Positions 6,319 through 9,308 of a stretch of 9,308 nucleotides of DNA are shown here, one piece after another. Made by a program: the position numbers and the translations under genes. The DNA lies in the NCBI GenBank assembly GCA_023412695.1, contig JAEYNG010000504.1, positions 1 through 9,308 on the forward strand, written 5' to 3'. Each line of letters opens with the position of its first letter. Positions within the stretch are counted from its first letter, which is position 1. The notes under the pieces were generated by a model. It was not told the origin of the DNA. It saw only the letters and a program-made list of their open reading frames with translations, and ran no database searches. Origin of the DNA: Planctomycetota bacterium (GTDB lineage: Bacteria > Planctomycetota > Phycisphaerae > Phycisphaerales > UBA1924).

Positions 6319-7986
6319 ACAACCAACAACGCCGCGTCGTTCGCCAGCCCGCGTGACATGCAGAACCGTCTGTTCGCCGAGCTCTCGCGCTCATTCGCCG
6401 AGGAGGTCCCGCTCTACGGCCGCTCGCTCCGCGTGAACCTCGCGTGCAACCTCGCCGTGTGCTCGACGCTGGCGGAGGCGTACTCGGGCTTTGCGATGAC
6501 CGAGACCGACATCGAGCGCGCCAGCGGGGAGCGCCACGGGGCGATCCGCATCGGCACGCCCGAGGAGTATCGCTGGGTGGCGCGATGGTTCGCGGCGTTC
6601 GGCATGGAGCCGCACGCGTTCTACGACATGGCCAGTGTCGGCGCCAAGAGCCAGCCCGTGGCGGCGACCGCGTACCGCTCACGCGAGCGGCCCGAGCACC
6701 GCGTGTTCTGCTCGATGCTGATCACCGAGTACTTCGACGCCGACACGCGTTCGCGCATCGAGGCGCTGCTGGCGCAGCGGCGGGTGTTCACCGATCGCGC
6801 AAAGGAACTCATCGAGAAGGGCGAGCGGCAGGGCGGGCTGAGCTCGGCAGACGCCGATGCGCTCATCCGCGAGGGCGTCGAGCACATCTTCAAGTGGACG
6901 GGCGCCGCGCGGGACCACAAGCTCTACACACACCTGTGCAACGCCGGCTTCAAGATCGCCGCGGACATCGCCTGCTTCGAGGCGCACCACCTCAACCATC
7001 TCACCCCCAACACGTTCTGCATCGACCTGTACACCGGGGCGATGGAGTTCTGCCTCGGGCAGATCGACGAGGCGGAGTTCCGCTCGCGTGCGGCGGCCGC
7101 GCTCAAGCAGCTCCTCGAGGTGGCCGACCGCGACTACCTGCGGCTGCATTTCAAGAACCTGACGGCGGCGGAGGTGCTGAGCTATCAACGCCGCACGCCC
7201 GCGCCGGGCGCGATCGACGCGATCATCAACAAGCTGGTGACGACCTTCAAGGGCCCGGGCTTCGATCTGCACACGCTCGACCACTCGGGCTTCAAGGACT
7301 ACACGGAGGGCCCGGACGCCTCCACGCCCGTGTTCCTGCGGCAGGACGCGTACAAGGCGCTCAACGAGCCCGTCCGTTTCCGCGAGGCCGACGGCTCGAC
7401 GGTCGACGCTGTGCACACCGCGCGATTCGGCGAGATCGAGCAGCGCTTCTACGCGGCGACGCCCGCCGGGCGCGAGCTTTATAACCGGTGCAACGGCGAC
7501 GCCGAGGCCGCGCGGCCGAAGCTCCCGAGCCCTGCGAAGGAGCACGCGGCGTTCCTCGCGGCGTACGCGAAGTTCTTCGACCAGTTCCCCAAGTCGCTGC
7601 GCGAGCTGCTCCGCGCGGGGCTCGTTTACGGCGAGTACTCCGTGACCGCCAAGGGCCTCGCCGCTCGCGGCAATCTCCCGACGACCGATCTCCACGAGCT
7701 GCTCGCGCAGGGGTACATCGACGTTGAGGGCATCCGGTACGAGGACTTTCTCCCGGTGTCCGCGGCGGGGATCTTCGCGTCAAACCTCAATCAGTACGGC
7801 ACACGCGCCACCGCTGCGGACCGGCCGCCGTTCACGAAGCAGCGTCTGGAGGGCATCATCGGGCGCGAGATCATCGACACCGATGAGGAGTACCGCGCGC
7901 GGCAGCAGAAGTCGATCGATCGCGTGATGGAGCTGCTCGGTCTCGCCGCGCCAGTGGCGGCGGCGACGGTCAGCGTGGGACGGTAA
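6316..7986 (+). CDS. DUF1338 / VOC-type 2-oxoadipate dioxygenase-decarboxylase-like protein (HglS/YdcJ family)
   Basis: Characterised relatives (Pseudomonas putida HglS) are Fe(II) enzymes that convert 2-oxoadipate and O2 to D-2-hydroxyglutarate and CO2 in lysine breakdown. The expected metal ligands are visible: His74 in ERHGAIRIGT, His228 in LNHLTP and Glu373 in RFGEIEQR. The FYDMAS block (102-107) and the ATPAGRELYNRC block (381-392) are also typical. At 556 residues it is roughly 90-110 longer than HglS and YdcJ as I remember them; extra length is seen between His228 and Glu373. The frame stays open upstream into the haemoglobin gene, but the ATG at 6316, followed by a normal N-terminus, is the sensible start. 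No lysine-degradation genes are nearby, so the substrate is inferred from the family only. Confidence 0.88.
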   Translation: MTTNNAASFASPRDMQNRLFAELSRSFAEEVPLYGRSLRVNLACNLAVCSTLAEAYSGFAMTETDIERASGERHGAIRIGTPEEYRWVARWFAAFGMEPHAFYDMASVGAKSQPVAATAYRSRERPEHRVFCSMLITEYFDADTRSRIEALLAQRRVFTDRAKELIEKGERQGGLSSADADALIREGVEHIFKWTGAARDHKLYTHLCNAGFKIAADIACFEAHHLNHLTPNTFCIDLYTGAMEFCLGQIDEAEFRSRAAAALKQLLEVADRDYLRLHFKNLTAAEVLSYQRRTPAPGAIDAIINKLVTTFKGPGFDLHTLDHSGFKDYTEGPDASTPVFLRQDAYKALNEPVRFREADGSTVDAVHTARFGEIEQRFYAATPAGRELYNRCNGDAEAARPKLPSPAKEHAAFLAAYAKFFDQFPKSLRELLRAGLVYGEYSVTAKGLAARGNLPTTDLHELLAQGYIDVEGIRYEDFLPVSAAGIFASNLNQYGTRATAADRPPFTKQRLEGIIGREIIDTDEEYRARQQKSIDRVMELLGLAAPVAAATVSVGR

Positions 7987-8071
7987 CGCGGCCGGAGGAA
8001 CTCAGAGCGACCGAGCAATCAGAACACCGGAGGAGAGCGAACGGCAAGGGGACGTGAACAGGGGAAGGAAA

Positions 8072-8097
8072 CGGTCTGAGTCGGCCCTTCCAGACCG
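8072..8097 (-). terminator. Possible weak terminator for the DUF2726 gene
   Basis: Perfect 7-bp stem (CGGTCTG with CAGACCG, 12-base loop) about 27 bases beyond the DUF2726 stop on the minus strand, followed there by TTTCCTTCCCC, a poor T-tract. It lies between the two convergent genes, and the rest of 7987-8123 shows nothing else. Confidence 0.35.
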
Positions 8098-8123
8098 GTT
8101 GGCTCGAAGACACAAGCGGTCTT

Positions 8124-8669
8124 TCAGCGTTGGTTTGGCGCATGCTCGTTTGCGAGCTTCGGCGCGAGGACCGCACGGAGACGGTCTGCCGCGTATTGGG
8201 ACGCTGCGGGTTCGCGGTGGAGGGGAAGGCCGGCGGTGGACAGGATGTCATCGACGAGGCCGTCGCGGGTTCGGCGGTCCTCGCGGGCGTGAGACTTGTC
8301 GTCGAGCTCGATGACGAGGAGCGGGCGAAGGTCCCGGGCGTCGCAGAGGACGAAGTCGACATGCTTGGACTGAACCCGGTTGTTCCAGGATTGCCGGTCG
8401 GGCGTACCCGGGGGGAGATTGATCAGGTCGAGCAGACGTACCTTCGCCATGATGAGCGTTTGGGCGGGGACGGCGGCGCGGAGTGAGCGGTAGAACGCGA
8501 GTTCGCCGTTTGACAGCAATGAGGGTGCGCGTTTGAAGGGTGAGGGGCCGCGGGCGGGCTCGCCGGCTTGGCGGGCGTTCTGGGAGTCGAGCAACCCGAA
8601 GCGTTTGGCGATCGCGGCGAGGATGAGGATTATCGCAAGAAAGGCGACGGCGAGCACGAGTGTCTTCAT
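8124..8669 (-). CDS. Membrane-anchored DUF2726 protein (nuclease-like fold)
   Basis: A 181-residue protein of unknown role. Residues 3-21 form one strongly hydrophobic segment, likely a membrane anchor or uncleaved signal. A polar linker follows, and from residue 52 a DUF2726 domain: NGELAFYRSL (54-63), KVRLLDL (76-82), HVDFVLCD (103-110) and VIELDDKSH (119-127), then AGLPLHR. The Asp105 ... Glu121-x-Asp123 arrangement resembles the metal site of PD-(D/E)XK nucleases, to which I believe DUF2726 is distantly related; activity is not proven. The ATG at 8669 has no ribosome site but is preceded by TACACT at a 5-base distance. It is transcribed alone, convergent with the DUF1338 gene and downstream of the HU terminator. 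Confidence 0.85.
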   Translation of the reverse strand: MKTLVLAVAFLAIILILAAIAKRFGLLDSQNARQAGEPARGPSPFKRAPSLLSNGELAFYRSLRAAVPAQTLIMAKVRLLDLINLPPGTPDRQSWNNRVQSKHVDFVLCDARDLRPLLVIELDDKSHAREDRRTRDGLVDDILSTAGLPLHREPAASQYAADRLRAVLAPKLANEHAPNQR

Positions 8670-8703
8670 TGCCGAGTGTACTGACGGGCCGACGGCATTT
8701 CAG
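8667..8703 (-). promoter_or_regulatory. Promoter of the DUF2726 gene with TACACT -10 next to the ATG
   Basis: On the minus strand CTGAAA (8703-8698), a 17-base spacer, TACACT (8680-8675), five bases, then ATG (8669-8667). The -35 matches TTGACA at four of six bases. The spacing would put the transcript start at the ATG, so the mRNA is probably leaderless. Confidence 0.55.
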
Positions 8704-8713
8704 CGCACGCGGG

Positions 8714-8733
8714 CACCGACCTGAAGGTCGGTG
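8714..8733. repeat. Perfect inverted repeat between the HU terminator and the DUF2726 promoter
   Basis: CACCGACC and GGTCGGTG are exact reverse complements around TGAA. No T-run follows on either strand, so it is not a terminator. It sits just upstream of the DUF2726 -35 element. It could be an operator or one copy of a dispersed palindromic (REP-like) element; I have the impression that similar palindromes recur in planctomycete genomes but cannot verify it. Confidence 0.6.
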
Positions 8734-8740
8734 GCACGGC

Positions 8741-8777
8741 AAAAACACATGAACCCCGGGAACGGATACCGGGGTTC
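8741..8777 (-). terminator. Intrinsic terminator of the HU gene
   Basis: On the minus strand GAACCCCGG and CCGGGGTTC form a perfect 9-bp stem with a 9-base loop (8777-8751). ATGTG and then TTTTT (8745-8741) follow. It lies about 80 bases beyond the HU stop codon. The T-tract is five bases off the stem, so efficiency is uncertain. Confidence 0.65.
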
Positions 8778-8858
8778 GCGTCACAGATCGGGTTGTCGTT
8801 GTTGCTCGGCTCGGGCGTGCGATTCGCCTGCGTGTCAGCGGGAGGCTGGCCGGGGGGT

Positions 8859-9224
8859 TCAGGCGTGGGTCTTGGGGAGGCGGCCGTTGGAGGAGACGAT
8901 CTCGGGGTTGACCACGACCTCGGGCTTGGCGCTCGGATATGAGTCGAGCTGATCCTTCATAAAGCGCCCGACCTTGAACTTCACCGTGCGCTTGGGCGGG
9001 ACCTTCACCGGGACGAGCGTCTTGGGGTTCTGGGCGACGCGTGCCGCACGTTCCTTGACCTCAAAGACGCCGAAGTCGCGGAACTCGAGGCGGTTGCCTT
9101 TGCCGAGCTCGTCGATGATCCCGTCGAGGAAGGACTGGATGACGAGCTTGACATCGGCCCTGGGACAGTTGGTCATCCTCGCCGCGATTTTGTCGACAAG
9201 GTCTTTCTTGGTGATCGTGGCCAT
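8859..9224 (-). CDS. HU/IHF family DNA-binding protein
   Basis: A small dimeric nucleoid protein that bends DNA. The 121-residue product begins MATITKKDLVDKIA, a typical HU/IHF N-terminus, which selects the ATG at 9224 over an in-frame GTG at 9254. The core is complete: the helical dimerisation part (to about residue 40), the LEFRDFGVFEV strand block (46-56), and the DNA-intercalating arm with NPKT (66-69), the Pro being the inserted residue in this family. After the usual end near residue 93, about 28 residues continue (PEVVVNPEIV and onward), a non-basic extension unlike the Lys-rich tails of some HU proteins. No ribosome site or TACACT element is seen before the start; the promoter may lie partly beyond the window. 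The upstream 84 bases hold nothing else recognisable. Confidence 0.92.
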   Translation of the reverse strand: MATITKKDLVDKIAARMTNCPRADVKLVIQSFLDGIIDELGKGNRLEFRDFGVFEVKERAARVAQNPKTLVPVKVPPKRTVKFKVGRFMKDQLDSYPSAKPEVVVNPEIVSSNGRLPKTHA

Positions 9225-9308
9225 GGACTGGTTACCCGGTTTGTTGCCCCGCACGGCCGCGCTTCGTGCGCCGAACCGATGCGCTGTGTTGGACCGACCG
9301 ATCCGTGC

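Noticed and set aside
5321..6682. Long open frame (453 codons) on the minus strand across nadA, the haemoglobin gene and the DUF1338 gene
   Set aside because: It runs opposite three well-supported genes and crosses their boundaries and a terminator; its composition is low-complexity and Arg-rich.
8000..8040. Two similar GGAGGA stretches after the DUF1338 gene as a direct repeat
   Set aside because: Only short, imperfect similarity; not beyond chance in purine-rich sequence.
9225..9254. GTG start ten codons upstream of the HU ATG
   Set aside because: MATITKKDLVDKIA at 9224 is the normal HU/IHF N-terminus, and the added residues match nothing.
4141..9308. Defence island, toxin-antitoxin pair, phage or transposon
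   Set aside because: Apart from the DUF2726 nuclease-like domain there is no integrase, transposase, terminal repeat, toxin or CRISPR signature; the genes are metabolic or nucleoid-type.

Overview
The window is GC-rich (third codon positions almost always G or C) and bacterial. The best lineage clue is the four-cysteine zinc ribbon in the 2545-4140 product (CPGC..., then CPEC), followed by HEAT-like repeats. That layout is common in Planctomycetota, and the overall look (GC-rich, few Shine-Dalgarno sites, extended HU) suits the class Phycisphaerae. This assignment is inference from memory of the families, not from a search.

Left part (1-4140, + strand): a tightly packed phospholipid gene set. 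A CDP-alcohol phosphatidyltransferase (5' end outside the window), a CdsA-type cytidylyltransferase and a PlsC-type acyltransferase are joined by two 4-base ATGA stop/start overlaps. A zinc-ribbon/HEAT membrane protein of unknown role starts 32 bases after the acyltransferase. The order CDP-alcohol transferase - cytidylyltransferase - acyltransferase recalls the E. coli ynbABC accessory set. Together the three enzymes could acylate lysophosphatidate, activate phosphatidate as CDP-diacylglycerol and attach a headgroup.

Middle part (4141-7986, + strand): a 313-base gene-free leader with a promoter candidate, several hairpins and a perfect 7-3-7 dyad precedes nadA (quinolinate synthase). A group III truncated haemoglobin follows 27 bases after nadA with a good ribosome binding site, and an intrinsic terminator overlaps its stop codon. 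A separate unit then encodes a long DUF1338 / 2-oxoadipate dioxygenase-decarboxylase (HglS/YdcJ) relative.

Right part (7987-9308, - strand): a membrane-anchored DUF2726 nuclease-like protein, convergent with the dioxygenase gene, and an HU/IHF-type DNA-binding protein with a C-terminal extension and its own intrinsic terminator.

Three unrelated genes on both strands (nadA, the DUF1338 gene, the DUF2726 gene) lack a Shine-Dalgarno site and have the same hexamer TACACT 5 to 9 bases before the ATG. This suggests leaderless transcription from a shared -10 element. I see no mobile element, CRISPR array, tRNA or rRNA, and no clearly new multi-gene system. The most interesting leads are the promoter architecture, the nadA upstream region and the nadA/haemoglobin pairing.
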